From positions 62,001-126,000 of the forward strand of contig QANU01056374.1 of NCBI GenBank assembly GCA_003254905.1: a stretch of DNA of 64,000 nt. The letters are read 5' to 3'. This document shows positions 22,641-36,141 of this stretch, one piece after another (the first letter of the stretch is position 1; the number at the start of each line of letters is the position of its first letter). Made by a program: the position numbers and the translations under genes. A model generated the notes under the pieces. It did not search any database, had not been told where the DNA came from, and saw only the letters and a program-made list of their open reading frames with translations. The DNA is from Nissolia schottii. Its lineage: Eukaryota > Streptophyta > Magnoliopsida > Fabales > Fabaceae.

Positions 22641-22749
22641 GTTTAGAGAATGCAAAAGCAGAGAAGAAAGGAAAACTGAAGATTAGAGATTGGTTTTGCT
22701 TGAATGATTGAAGTAAACAAATGAAGTGGTGGGAGAGTAAGGGTCGCAG

Positions 22750-22790
22750 GTGTGCAAATAGATATACTACAAAGTCAACGGGAAATGGCT
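22750..22790 (-). promoter_or_regulatory. W-box and TATA-like element upstream of CNL1
   Basis: On the minus strand CGTTGACTTTGTAG is followed by TATATCTA. The TTGACT core (22773-22778) is a W-box, the binding site of WRKY factors, 133 bases before the start codon. The same pair is kept in CNL4. Confidence 0.5.
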
Positions 22791-22840
22791 TGAAATGCCA
22801 AATGGCAGCTAAGGAGCCATTTTTTTTTCTACTTCCAGCC

Positions 22841-24360
22841 ATGTGCATTAATGCAAGGTTCCATTGGAAGCAGTAAACAATAATTAATTTTGGAACCTGC
22901 TAATAATGACAACTAAAAAATAAACAATGCCAACTTCAATGGAATCAAAAATGATTCCTCAGAATAAGTTTCTGGCGTAATAATTGTGAAAATTGTTTAT
23001 TTTCTTTCTAAAATGATAAATTTTGTTTACAATATAATCTCATATAGTATAAGCTATCAATACAGTATTCTTTCTGAATTTCTGCTATAATCACTTGCTT
23101 CCTTTTCAAGCAATAGCATAGAAAACATTTTAGCTGAAATGTGTAGACCCTTTTTTTTCTTGTAGCCATTAAAATTGTGTGATCTGAACAGACATTTATT
23201 TTGTCTTGAGCCATAAAGGCATAAAACTTTCAGGGCCCAAGCATTTCAATTGGTAGCATTAGAATAACTTATCCTAACTAACCAGTACCGTTTGTTTATT
23301 ATTAGTGAAAAAATGAAGGAAGTGGAAAAAGGCAAAAGCACTAAATGTAATGTGACTTAGAAAAGCTCATTTGATGGAAGCTTATCCAACTCATCCAATT
23401 GAGAAAACAATATCTCCTTGCAAATTCACTCTGCACCAAATGGATGAGTGCAAAAATTGAGAAGAAAGGAAAAAATATTAAGAGATTTGGTGAACTTTAG
23501 AAGCAAACCAAGTTAGGCCGTTTGGATTAACATTTAGTAATTTTTAGTAAAAATATCTTGTAAACGTAAAGCAAAACTCTTAAAAAATAAAGTCATACTT
23601 AAAAATATTAGCTTATTTGAATTGACTTATAATAAAAGTACATTTTTTTAACAGAGCTTTTTTTAGTGCAATATTTATTTTTAATAAAACAAATAAAAAG
23701 CACTTTAAATTATATCCAAACAGTCTTAAAATTACAAATTAATTTTTTTTATTATAAAAAATACTTTGTTTAAAAAAATAATCAAAATTAATAAAATAAA
23801 TATTTTTTTAAGTTAATCCAAATCGTCTAATTCCAATTCAAAGAAACTTCAAGGAAGCAGCCGTGATGTCTTATTGTCCTATTTAAAATGCAAAGCTCCA
23901 CCGGAGGAAGTGGTATATAATAATTAATTCTGTTTAACAATAATAATAATTGAACAATAAACAATGCCACGTTGTATGGTATCCAATTCTGTTATATATT
24001 TTTAAAAAGGATATTTTAAAAGTGAGATAAATGCCAAATTATTTTTCTAAATAACAAATTGAAAATCCACATGAAGCATGAATCTTTTCCTGCATAACCT
24101 ATCACAGCCAACTGGGCACATGAAGCAGTACACAATTTTGTTCCTCGCTGCTAACAAAATTGTCTGTTATGTATGACAGAGAAAAGAAAGAGTTGCACTT
24201 GTTGTGGCGCAATTTTGAGAAAACCCATAGGTGATCTAATCTAAGATTATTTGGAGTTGCAGATTTGTTTTAGAAACGTAATAATATAATGTGTATGTAT
24301 AGCAGCGATAAGAGGAACAGACTCCTAAAGGGAAATTTGGTGTAATGTTAAAAAAAATCT
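22841..24360. repeat. 5' flank of CNL1, duplicated at CNL4
   Basis: This flank matches about 55730-56540: gtgcattaatgcaaggttcc, catttcaattggtagcatta, caactcatccaattgagaa and, at the far end, ggaacagactcctaaag. Apart from a MITE present only here, the order is the same, so the CNL duplication unit includes roughly 1.7 kb upstream of the start codon. No gene of its own was seen. Confidence 0.7.
23516..23827. mobile_element. MITE in the CNL1 upstream flank
   Basis: The inverted termini ggccgtttggattaac and gttaatccaaatcgtc enclose 312 AT-rich bases, flanked by TA on both sides (23514-23515 and 23828-23829). The CNL4 flank lacks it. The TA duplication suggests a Tc1/mariner-type MITE, but two bases are weak evidence. 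Confidence 0.5.
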
Positions 24361-25106
24361 CACAGCAGAACAAATACTCTTAAAACTGGTGAAGATGTGC
24401 TGAATGCAGGTTAAGATGAAAATGAGGTATTATAGTTTAAGCAAGCCTAACAGCAAAATGGCCTAAGGAAGCAACGGATTACATTAAGTTCTTTGTGACT
24501 TTGTTGCCCATTTGGGAGAGTATAGAAATAAAATTATTTTCCAACTGGTACAACCCTTGATGTTATACATTCATGATCATAATTTGAGTTGGAATGAGTC
24601 TCATAATTACCTCCCAACCACCGCACAAAAATTTGTAATAAGAGTACTTAAGATTTTATTAGAAAACCTCTCAATTTAGTCTGTTATTTTTTAAATTGGT
24701 CAATTTCATTCCTCTCAAATTTTTTCAGTCACTTTAGTCCCCATTAATTTCAAATCAGTCAATTTTAGTGAAAATTTGTCTACTTTGACATGTAAATAGT
24801 CACACTCCATTATCACCTTTTGCAAACATACTCCCATCAATTTATGTCTATTTTTCATCGTAGACGCACACGTTTTGTGGACATGAAATGCGAAACAACA
24901 TCATTTTGCTTAAAGATGATGCACTATTAGTTGTGTAAAATGACGTCATTTCTGACGTGGAGATGTGATGTAGACCTTTAATATACGTGTCACGTCCATC
25001 CGATATGCTCTAAGTCAGTCATCTCAATATAGCAGAAGTGTAACAATCCATTTTTGCGTTATTTTAAGCTTTGTCTTATTATATCATCTATAGAGTTCAT
25101 CATTTA

Positions 25107-25152
<46 letters not shown>

Positions 25153-25700
25153 AACCATATAATCACAATGCGTCAAAATAATTGATTTAGAAAAGTCTGA
25201 ATTGTTTAGTTCGGCACTAAGCATAACCATCGTCAGTGTATCGGTTTGTTGATCCAATAACTAACTGTCAAGTCTCACTAGATTAATTTTTGGCCTAGAG
25301 AGACCCACAGAGGAGTCTTAGGGCCTATTATTGCACCTTCAGGGAATCTTAAGTCTTGCCATCATCGCTTTGTGTTGATTTGAGAACTTTTGTCAGTTCA
25401 CGAATCAAAGTTTTAGTTTTTGAGTTAGGGCTTTCCGCGTCTGTTTAAAAATTGACTTTCTCTCGGTCTAGAGTATGTCAAAAACCAAGGAAAAGTGTTA
25501 AGCGCTCTTTTATAGTATTTTATTTAGAATTATATTTTTCTATTTGTTTTAACCCCATACAATCAAGAGCGTCGCATTTTAGTTTTCTAATGTGCCTCGA
25601 ACCATGCATAGCGCCAACACGCGGTACCTCAACATCCATAGTCACATGTGGAGATACATAGCTAGCAATGTATCACTGATAACTCTCCCATGACAGTTAT
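24361..25700. other. Spacer; no gene seen
   Basis: AT-rich with a TA microsatellite at 25110-25149. Words such as tttagtcccc near 24730 suggest an old one-armed repeat. No coding region was recognised. Confidence 0.5.
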
Positions 25701-27032
25701 GTTTGGTTGTCCTCTCATATATTTTTTAGACTAATGCATTTTCTAGGTAATTTAGCGTCATATCTTGTGCACTTTTGAATAGGGTTGTTCGCTTTTAAGC
25801 TTAGCAAAAATCATACATTTTTAGGATAATTCTAGGGTGTTTGTTTATTGTGTTTCAGGTTTGGAGGTCATTAGGGAGCTAAATACAGAGTTGGAGCATT
25901 CTATGATCAAGGACCGCTTGAGCGGTACCTATCCCACCGCTCGAGTGGTAGTGCACAGAAGTTACGCAATGGATCCCCTTGGGCACTGCTTGAGCAGTAC
26001 CTTCCCACCGCTCGAGTGGTAGTTCATTAATGGTAGTGGAGTTTGATGCAGGAGGTTGGTGCTCAGTCGCCAGGATGCTAACTTTGCAAAATCTAACGTA
26101 GAATCAACACGTTTTTTGGAATTTCGAGCTGAGGTTATAAAAAAAAGTCGATGGGGATAGAAGAAAATATCATCTAGAGCTAGGAAACACTAAGAATAGA
26201 GTTTTGGGAAAGAATTTGAGAGCTACGAAGAGGGTTAAGGAGCATTCATCATTCCTTATCTCACTATTCGATTGTATTATTCTTATCCCTCTCTTTATCA
26301 CCTGATGTTGTTTTCTATTTCAAGGATTAACTAATCCTTTTGGGTTAGGGTCTTGATGTAATTTATATTGATTATCTAATTTTAATTTGAGGTTATTCAT
26401 TAATTGTTTGTTTGTCGTGTAAGTTAATTCTTCTATGCTTAATGCTTTGGTTGCCTGATCATCAATCATATGAACCCTAGTCTTGTATGCAATTTGAGAA
26501 AGGAGTACAAGAGTACAAGTGAGGAATTAACCACATGTTAGCTATAATTAGAGATAATTTGTGCGGTTTGTGCAATCGTGTTAGAGAAATCATAGAACGT
26601 TAATGCTTTGGTTTCACTTGTTCGCACTAAGAAATTAGGTGATCTGTTAGGTTGAAAGAAAATTATTAACTTTTGAGAGAGGTTAGTGATTAAGAGTGAA
26701 TTTCTGATTGTTAAATGAGGCAAGCAAGAATTGAATAACTGAGATTAGAATTAGTGAAATTAGCATAGGTGAAACCAAGTACCGTAACCCCTTTATCATC
26801 TGAATTGAACTCTTTTGTTTACTATCTTTTTAATTATAAAATTTTTTGCTTTGTTCATATCGATTCTCCAAATCAACAAGAACATTATTCTCTTTCAATA
26901 CTTGTAATTATTGATTAATTTGCGCAATTAATTTGTCCTTGTGGGATCAACATACTCGGTTTTATTACTTATACGACACGATATATTTGCCGTGAAAAAT
27001 CGTATCAAGTTTTTGGCACTGTTGCCGGGGAT
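25700..27032 (+). mobile_element. Athila/Cyclops-type gypsy LTR end and primer site
   Basis: The LTR end reads tgccgtgaaaaatcgtatca (to 27007). It is followed by ttttggcactgttgccgggg (27011-27030), close to the tTTGGCGCCGTTGCCGGGGA sequence that follows Athila-type LTRs. The left LTR border was not located and may lie as far left as about 25030. At 25914-25955 and 25987-26024 there are two near-identical blocks around the palindrome-like ccgctcgagtggtagt. Confidence 0.65.
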
Positions 27033-27177
27033 AAATTTTATTGCTTAATTTATCAATTTTTATGAGTTAAAAGTTTATTGCTTTATTTTAATTTTGTCTT
27101 ATAATTTTCTTTTCTATTCCTCTGCTATCTTCACTTGGTCTATTGTTAGTGATTTCAGGAGATATTTAGGATAAATC

Positions 27178-27720
27178 ATGCAATCAAATATGGTACTAAA
27201 TGGATTTGTCAACGTGGTGGTGTGCATTTTGTCGGAATGTGCTCCTTGTGATTGTTGTGAAGGTTACCATGAGTCGGGTAGCTGTGAGGTTTACCGACAA
27301 TGGCTCTGTATGTCATATGAGGACCCGCTATATCCGGAGGATAATATTGAAACCCTAACAATACTTTTGAGGAAAATGGTTCAAGAATTAAATAGCAAAC
27401 TTCTAAGTGACACAATGGAAGTTATAGAGGATCAAAGTAACAACATCACTTTAGATGATAGGCACCCACATGGGAACTTAAACAAAGAAGATAGTTTCAA
27501 TGAAGATAAGGACATTCTTTATGAAAGTGAGTTGGCCGGCAATCCATAACAGAGCAATCCATTAAAAAACCATCTATTCTAGAAGCACCATCAAAGGAGA
27601 AGAAGGAAGAGAAGCTTATGTTGATTCGCCGCTTATGAAGTTCAGTCAAGAGGATATAGTTGCTAAGATACAAAGTGTGGCTGAGAAGTTGTTGGTCATT
27701 GTCTCCTCTTAACTAACTAA
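27178..27720 (+). pseudogene. Athila-type gag fragment
   Basis: A 123-codon frame begins soon after the primer site (27178-27549) with a Cys/His cluster CAPCDCCEGYHESGSC like the zinc-knuckle-type motif in the gag of this lineage. Bases 27550-27720 continue in another frame (acidic and Lys-rich, then several stops). Most of gag is missing. A CACTA end follows at 27799. Confidence 0.5.
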
Positions 27721-27798
27721 CTAACACGCTTAACAGATTAACTAATCATCTAACCACTTGTTACTGTAACGACTTACATTTGGAATCATGTGCATACT

Positions 27799-28130
27799 CA
27801 CTACAAGAAAGAAAGAAAAAAAAAAGGCAGCCCATGGCAATTTAAAATGCATGTTGCGATGAGCAATTCGCGGCTGTTTTGTAACTTTCATTAAATGGTT
27901 GGCAGGCATATGGCGACAGTTACACATAACTGTGGGAATAATGGTCGCCAAGTGCACTGACAGTTACACATAACTGTCGCAACGCATTAAATTACAATTA
28001 TTGCTTCATTTAATATCAGTTATAAATCAGAAAAAATATTGCAGCGGTTTCTAACCACTCCAATTTTTACTATTTGGAAATTTAGTATTTCTTTTGCGTC
28101 GATTCGTAACCGCCGCTATGTATAAAATTT
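27799..28130. mobile_element. Left end of a second CACTA-type element
   Basis: CACTACAAGAAAGAAAGAAA at 27799 has the CACTA terminus, and subterminal-type repeats follow (gcggctgttttgtaac, gacagttacacataactgt twice, gcagcggtttctaacc, gattcgtaaccgccgc). No transposase and no matching right end (..TTGTAGTG) were found, so the extent is unknown. Its motif differs from the element at 276-4850. Confidence 0.55.
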
Positions 28131-30019
28131 ATTTTTCAAAAATAGCATTGGGGCAGTGTTATGCAAGTCAAGGGCAGAATGGACAATCAATAGGTTGAAT
28201 TTATAAGATCAAATACAATGACTAAAAGATTAGAAATGTAACCAATATCAAGTATAAATTCAACACAATAATACAAAATTCTAAAACCAATGCAATTCAG
28301 CTGAGAATGGATTAAACAATGGGTATGCAATATAATGCAACACTCATTGCATAAACAATAAAATTTAGAGAACACATTACTCATGGTTTAGCAAATAAAA
28401 TACAAAATTGGTACTAACTGATAAACAACCCAACAGTTGCAATCAATCAATTAATTTAAAATTATAACTGTTATAACAAACCTCATAAAACAGCAACAAC
28501 TAATTCTGCGTATAGCACTATTGAGCAAATAAATAAAGCAAAAGAGTAATGGGCCTAAACCCCTGCCATTTCTCTGTGTCCTTTTATCAAATATTTGGCA
28601 GGCAAGCAGAGGAAATGAAAGCACCAAGAAAGGAATCTGTCACTTCTTATATTCAAGACGTGGAAATTAAACAAAATAGATTTTAGAAAAATAAGCTCAA
28701 AATGCTTAATTCCCAAAGCTGAAGAAACCAAAACAGAGTAGAAAAAATAAGCAATTCAACATCTCCTCCAAGCATAACAAACAAAACAATGTAGAAAAGG
28801 AAAAATACAGAACTTAAATCAAGTATGAAATTACTAGCAAAATTCACAACACATGCATTACCAAGAGCAACAACTCTGGAATAGAACAAACACACAACTC
28901 ATGAAATCAAGCTAGAGAATCTGAAATATAAAAGAATCAATATATAAGGATCGAAAACTGAAAAATATCAGTACAAAAAAAAACTAATTAAAAAGCAAGG
29001 GCATAACCAACTTTAGTGTTAGCTGCAAAAACAAGATTCCAATAAAGTGTACACCCCATTTGACATGGTTGATTGTAAGAGTGCTTTCTAGCGATTATAT
29101 AATACCTAATTCTAATAATTAAAAGTAATTATCGCGCGGGCTACTATATCCTTGTCAGTCTTAGGAGTACTATCCGAGGATGACTCAGTGATCAACCTTA
29201 ACCTTCTATTGTCTATCACCAAGAATAACCCCTAGGGAAAACTAAAGAAACATGAATGTCAATTCAAAACCACCAAAAAGTAACAAGAGGAAGATAAGCA
29301 TCAACAATGAACCCCAATGTATCGACACACTCCATGCCACGAGGAAATGATTGCAAGTAATTAAGCCACTTTCTTCCCGCTAGCGCTGCCACAGAAGGTT
29401 TGTGTTCAAATTTCGGAGGCACAAATTTCTGAGCAATGGGCGTCGTCCTCGTTTCCCTCATTTCATGAATCCTACGAGCAACCTATCAAATAAGCTCAAC
29501 TACATTAAACTAAATACAACTTTTAGGTCACCAATATGTCTCGGTCTTATGATAGACGGTAACGAAAATATCTCTGGGTCTATCCACCAGTAAGCTACCC
29601 ATTCGTGGGACCCGGATAACGACCTTGGAACTTTAAGTTCTTGGAAGGATTTCTTCAACCTCCCCATGACCAAACTACATAGGCAAGCTGAAAGGAAAAA
29701 AAGGAAAAATGAAGAAAATGAAATAAAATTGACTCCAAGGCCCCCCCCCCAAAAAAAATCCCTATAATGAATCAAAGGAGAGGAAAGAGCGAAGAGTACC
29801 AAAAGTTCCACCAGAATACCCCATTTCGACCTCTGCTATAACAAAAATAAGGAATAAGGCCAAAATGCGAAAACAAAAACTAGAGAAACACTCACCACAA
29901 CAAGGGAAGACGATGAACCAACACAAAGAACCCCCAACAACAAATACAATCTCCCTAAAAGAAACAAAGAATCGCAGGAACGGAAGAAAAAGAAGTAAAT
30001 GCAACCCACTTCCCAAAAT
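28131..30019. other. Spacer; no gene seen
   Basis: AT-rich to about 29100, then more even in composition. It contains a short poly-C/poly-A stretch near 29742. Several short ORFs on both strands show no recognisable domain. The right part may belong to the LTR that follows. Confidence 0.45.
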
Positions 30020-30740
30020 TGGCCTATTTATAAGGAAGGGGAAGAGAAATCGGTTCCCGCCCTCTCCCAAAACACACTTCCAATGATGGAGCTTTGGGAA
30101 ACGCAACATGGGAAAAGGGAACGACAACTCCCTATGACACCTGGCATATCATTAAAGGATCAATTTTTTTCCTCTAACACAAAACAGACGAAGCGACGGA
30201 TGACAAGATGTGCTCGATCTATCACCCCAAAAGTTCCACAGATCTAACTCAGTCTATCACCCCAAAAGTTCCACGGATCTACACGCCAATAGGACGGATG
30301 CGAGCTCGCACCTCCCTAAAAAAAAAAAAAAACTCGCACCGCACACCTAAGCTATGCAATCCGAGTTCGGGGTCCTGTTATAGACTAGTCCAAAGAATGA
30401 GCCTCCGAAAGACTCCATGGATCATGGGCTAGAAGCCCAACCCGTCTTTCCCGAGAGACATCCATCACAGAACAAGGAGGAGGATTCGAATACAGGGAGA
30501 GATCTCCGGCGCCCGAGAGGAAAATTGGAAAAAATGGAGAAATCTCTGGAAACATCTCCGCTCATCTTGATGAGCAATCCTCGGGCATAACAGGAACCAT
30601 TCACCAGGTATGACCCAGATCACAATTTCGTACTTTTTCTCACAATCATACAAACACTTACTTGAGTGTCAGAGTACTCGCAGGTACCCCTGCTGCCATC
30701 CTAGAGATCCACCAAGGAGGCCTAGAGTCCCGCACCCTCT
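30020..30740 (+). mobile_element. Possible Tat-like gypsy LTR
   Basis: A TATA-like cctatttataagg lies at about 30025. A tandem pair of atcaccccaaaagttccac words sits at 30220-30275. Further on, acttgagtgtcagagtactc followed by gcaggtacccctgctgcc (about 30660-30700) resembles the 3' LTR part of Tat-lineage gypsy elements (acttgagcgtcggagtg). No primer site or pol was seen, and borders are not defined. Confidence 0.4.
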
Positions 30741-31463
30741 GAGGAAATCTCCACCTCGGTACATATATGTTAGTCTCATAAGGTACACATGTATTGGTGA
30801 CCCTCACTTCCCCAAATGTGCATGTCTCCGAAGGGTATTCCTTTATGCAATGTATATGACACTGCATGTACAACAAATGATCATTGGTAATTTTAAGTGT
30901 ATCTGAAATCATAATTTTATCCATAATAGTTTCATGATAATAATCGAAATACAGAATTTAGTGACCAAATGGTAATTACTCCATTGTCGTTTTAAGTCCA
31001 AACTTTCGGTCAAATTGTTTGGTATGAAATAGTTTACTTAATTAGCTATTTTAGAGGAAGCGTGTGATTTGGGTATAAATACACTTAGTTATACTCACAC
31101 CCAGATATTTAGGATATTGTCATGGGTGCTCCTTCACAATCTTACCGTACACGTTGAAGTAAGAATATCAAACTATTTCATATGAAGGTAACAATATATC
31201 CTAACTATACTTCGTAATTGAATTTAGGGCAATTACTATCATCAAAACCTCAAAAATTATGGGTTATTGCAAAATTTAAGAATGGTTACAACAATTATGG
31301 GGATAATTGCAATATGATGATCACCCACCAATTTCATATCTTCACCCAAATTTAGAACAACAATATTTATGTAATAACATAAGAGTATCTAATGAGAGGG
31401 AAATAGATTTGTGCAACTTTCTGTTAAGATGATTTAAACATGACCATTGTATGAAGTTTTGAA
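30741..31463. other. Spacer; no gene seen
   Basis: AT-rich sequence between two gypsy fragments. No domain or repeat border was recognised. Confidence 0.5.
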
Positions 31464-31739
31464 TTGCTTACCATGGTAAAAAGTGAAGGTGGTGAGATAA
31501 TTCCCACCCCTGTGCAAAATAATTGGCAAGTGTGCACCGATTATCGCTGTCTCAATCAAGCGACGAGGAACGATCACTATCCGCTATTTTTCATAGACCA
31601 AATGTTGGAGCGTTTGGCAAGTAACTCACTTTTGCTTCGTAGATGGTTATATCAATTACTCTCAAATTCATATGGCACTAGAAGATCAAGAAAAAGATTA
31701 CATTGTTTTACAATCTCGATAATGATGAAATTAGGATAA
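31464..31739 (+). pseudogene. Gypsy reverse transcriptase fragment
   Basis: The frame encodes NWQVCTDYRCLNQATRNDHY and PLFFIDQMLERLA, matching the W.VC.DYR.LN.AT..DH.PLPFIDQMLERLA block of Athila-type gypsy reverse transcriptase. After SLLL the frame is lost (expected CFLDGYSGYNQI). It may be the decayed pol of the element whose LTR and gag lie at 25700-27720. Spacer without a gene follows to 32570. Confidence 0.75.
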
Positions 31740-32569
31740 TCACATTAGGCGGAGAATTGTTGCTTAATCATTATATGATAAACCAAAAAATAATTGAATA
31801 TATTTAGTTTATAACTATACTAGGCCTTGAGATTTTTATCACAAATTTGGATTTGTTCTCTAAAAACTTTAGGACGAATAGATAGTAACTTTGTTGGTTT
31901 CATTCTTAGCAATTAACTAACAACCTTGTCCCTAAAGAACCCTTGAAAGTAAACACGTGTTATGTAACACATTTAGGAGTGTGATCACAAGTTTTCTTAG
32001 CTACACACATTTAGAGTGATTTCACACAAGGCCAAGAAAGCAAGCTACATTGAGCTCCACACATTGCATAGTAATCAAAAGTCAAATAAACTCTGAGACA
32101 AACTCTACTTAATAGGCAAGTAGCTAACACATCACAATCATGATCGAGTATTCATTGTAATTAAATAGCACAATCATCCGACTACTATCATGACACGCAA
32201 GGCTAGCCGTAGGGTTCTAGTCCACTTTAGTTATGCGGTTGCCACAAGATTATCAATTTTAATTTAGTCCAAAAACTTATAGTATAGTTTAGGTTAAATT
32301 CGCCATAAAACATTTTCAACTTAACAAAAATAAAATCCTAAGATCCTGAAAATTATTAGGCCGAATATACAATAAGAAAAACATAAGTTCATCACTTTTT
32401 TACTTTAATCCAAAAATTCATATCAAAGTATATGTTGGATTCAATATTAAACATATAATCTGAATATATCTTGAACTAATCTTATGTAAAGTCTCCTTGG
32501 CTCAGGGGATACATAAATAGTCTCATCTAGTGATATATGTCATTTGATGGATAAAATCCTTAACAACGA

Positions 32570-33300
32570 GTTCTTTGGACTCGCCATATTCCAACATCCG
32601 AATTAAAAAACATGAGGGATTAAATTGGGGTCTATATTTTTTAATTTTGCAAATTAGTCCCCGCTCTTTTCTCTCATCGTGGATATCCCTCCACCCAAAA
32701 GTGTCACCCTTGTTCACCCTCTCAACTAACAGTTTTTGCAATATTTTTATGGAACAGTTTTTTCAACTTGTTAGTCAAGAAGTAACTTTGACCAAATTTC
32801 TTCTTGACAAAGCCCCCAAAGCTCCGAACTTCTCATTAGCCCTAACGCTAATGGCTAACATATTTCATTTTTACAATATCATGTTGCTCAATCAAAAGGT
32901 TATTAGTTAGGAATAAAATAAAATTAAGAAGACTCACACAAATCAAAACAATCAGGCATGTTTATTGGGAATAGATCTCCTCATGATAAATATGATTATG
33001 TTTAATTATGTGATGAGAGGAAAAAAATATATATTTTAAATAAATGAAACCCTCTTAAAATTGATATGATCAAATTTAAATATTTGTATCTTTCTCTTTT
33101 ATATCATATGATTAAATATAATCATATTTAATATAAGAGGATTCATTCTATGTTTTTGAGGCATATGGCTTTTCAAATAAGCTGACCATTTTGTAAAATA
33201 TTTTTAGCAAAGACATCATTATTACTTTTAATAAACATTTTAGTAATTAACTACACAACATTTGAATCAATACTCATTTATAGATTTGGCCATTAATATC
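32570..33300 (-). repeat. 3' flank of a CNL unit, copy at the 34 kb remnant
   Basis: Words such as atggctaacat...tttacaatatcatgttgctc and ggcatatg.ttttcaaa... also occur at 48600-49390 and 51075-51875, downstream of CNL4 copies. It shows that the LRR scrap at 34237-34567 came from a complete duplicated unit, separated from its flank by about 0.9 kb of AT-rich sequence with no gene. Confidence 0.6.
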
Positions 33301-34236
33301 GCACAGACAAGATGAACATGAATCATGATTGGAGATAAAATATATAAGCGTGTGTTTGGTAACCTCTTCTAACATTTTTTTTTTTAAGTTGTTCCATAAA
33401 AATACATCAAAAGCTTTTTTTTGAAAACTTTTAAGCTGTATTAGGTTTAAAAAAACAGAAGCTGATTGTTGAGCATTATTGAAAAAAACTGTTTTTTTTA
33501 AAAAAAATTATTTTCCTTGTGTTTTTATTAAATTAACCCTAAATATTAAATATTATATGATATAAATAAATTATTTTATATCCTTTTTAGTCATTTATAA
33601 TACAAAAGCAATTTTTTTATACAATCCAAATAAAACATATTATCTTAAAATTATTTTTTAGTTGAAGTATCTAAATATAAATTGATTCTCTCACACTATC
33701 AATTTTATTAAAAAAATTATTATTAAAATAACTATTATTAAAAGAAGTTTAATTTTAAGACTTTCCCAAGGCACACTAGATAAGACACTTAAAATTGGAG
33801 AAAAGCCTACTGAATTTAAATACAAAAATACTACATGTACACCTAATTTCATACACCAATACATACACCATTAATAATGCACAAACTTTATTCTCACGAG
33901 TACACAAACATTACAAACTTGTAAATGATACTCTCAATCAGTGCACAAACATTACATGAGTTAAAACACAAACTTTATGTATATAAGTACGAAGTGTATG
34001 TATGGTGTATAATTTTTGGTGTACGTGTAGCAGAACTCATTTAAATATACTGTAAAACGAAAAATAAAAATCCATCAAAAAAAAAAAAGAAGAAATACCT
34101 AAATATTGAAAAACGCACACTCTGTCATGTGGCAACTCAGCTCTACCAAACATAACACGCACACAAACCCGGAGCCCGGAAAGCAAACCAACGCCTGGAA
34201 GCCTTCACCATGAAGCTATCCTCCGCCTTAGTTGTG

Positions 34237-34567
34237 GGAATGTGGGCTGTCTTGTGCCAGTCCTCCCCTGTTCCTTTCTCACACCGCTCCTTCAATGTTG
34301 GGAAGTAAGGTGTTTTACACTTTCAGGCTAGGATCTCAATCTCCTACAGCTAATAATCTCCTGAGTTCGAAGGGACCATAAACCTTCCAAGCCATCATAA
34401 CATTCATCATCATCATCATCATCCATGTATTGCACATGATCTAGACAAAATATATCAAGTTCTCTTAGAGAAGGGAGTTTACCAAGTGTGGGAAGATGCC
34501 GACAGTTTCTGCACATAACAAGTTTAAGAAAAACTAAATTGCTGATGGCTGAATTGTTATCATACAA
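34237..34567 (-). pseudogene. CNL LRR remnant
   Basis: Minus-strand frame 34328-34567 holds LRR sequence NCRHLPTLGKLPSLRELDI and VQYMDDDDDDECYDGLE, very like CNL4. Bases 34237-34327 match the extreme C-terminal coding end (ggaatgtgggct...cctcccctgttcctt). The LRRs between them are deleted. Nothing of CC or NB-ARC is present. Confidence 0.8.
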
Positions 34568-36141
34568 AAGAGTTTCACACTGATAAATTAAATGGAAAGA
34601 GGAACTTTGAGCGTTTTACACTGATAAATTAAACTCTTTCGTACATATTTCCGCTTCAGGGTCTCCATTTAATTATTTAATTAATAATTTGTTGAACTAT
34701 TGTTTCACCTGCAGGATCCACGCTTTGGTGATAATACTTATTTTTCTGTTATATAATGTTTATTTCTCTGTTAATTAGTTGTAATTGGGTGACTATTTTT
34801 AAAGTATATAAATAACATGATTGATGATCTTTTACAACATTCTGTTAAAGAGAATGATGCTTCTAGTTACACTAAATTAAATTAAAAGGAGTTAGAGCAG
34901 AGTAAAAAAAATTTGTGTGATGTCCTTTAGAGCAAGTACCACAAAAATTATGTGGTGAAATTTTGATGAAGGATTGCTCATCGTTATATGAAGATCAGTA
35001 TAGTTATTCAGCTTCCTTAGATCAAGTTGAAAGAACAGTTGTGCACACATCCATGTGTATACCAAGTAATAATGTTTGGAAGTTCTTCTATTCATAGGCA
35101 TACATGAGGGAAACATGACTCCATCCTATGTTTGTGCTCTTTTGGGTAAAGACGAGGGAATGAATCCTCTCATATTAAAATTATTATGTTTAGTTAAATT
35201 AAAAAAGAGAAAAACATAAAATTTAAATGAGTAAAATTCTCTTAAAGTCAATAGAACTTAATTCAAATATTTGTGTCTAACATAATAATTTTTAATATGA
35301 AAAAATTCATTCTATGTGAAGAAATTGAGTTTAGAGCTAGTTGGGAGAATAGCAAATGATGACATGTTACAACCTGTTAGTAAAATGTTTTTCCTGCTCA
35401 ATTTTCATTTTCACAATACTTACGGTATAGCAAGTTAATAGTTCATTAAATTCTCCTTAAGTTTGAATTTGGATGATACTTTTTCTTTTTATAACAAATA
35501 AGATATAAAATCTTCCTTCATTTTATTCACCTAAGAAAAGTTAAAGGCCAAAAATGAGTATTTTAAAGCTTGATAATTGTACGAGAATGTCAAAAATTGG
35601 AAAAATAAAAGGCAATGTGGAGAAATACAAAAAAGACAGTGAGTAAAGCGAGAATTAGGGCATTTGATGGATTATACCAATCCTTAGATACTAAAACAAG
35701 AGAAAAAGGTATTTGCAAACTGACTAAGGGTAGAGAAAGAAGGACCAGAGCTTTAAATAATGCAAAAAAATATACTAAATAAATATAATTAATTAATCTT
35801 AATCTGAATAAAATTACTAAGCGAGGATAATTTATAGTGATGAGGATAGATAAACAATTAAAAGTGCTAATAGCTACACCCAAGAATATGGGTATGCTAC
35901 GGTTGCAATTAAGAATAGAAGATTGTTATTAAGAATAATATATTAAAAGTGCTAATCATAAGTGTTTGAATAGAAGAGACAATATGGACGTGAGACAAAT
36001 ATGAAATCAGAAAATCTGATCCTGAACAAATTAAGCAACACTTGTTTTTGAGTCACTACTCATTACAGATATACATATAAGGCAACATACAACACTTGAA
36101 ATCAAACCCTGCACACACTTTACCACCGCCTCAAGTTCATT
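34568..36141. other. Spacer; no gene seen
   Basis: AT-rich, with no transposon border or domain recognised; short ORFs only. Confidence 0.5.

Noticed and set aside
28187..30924. Many ORFs of 60-120 codons between 28.2 and 30.9 kb
   Set aside because: No recognisable motif, conflicting strands, and the right part looks like a retroelement LTR.
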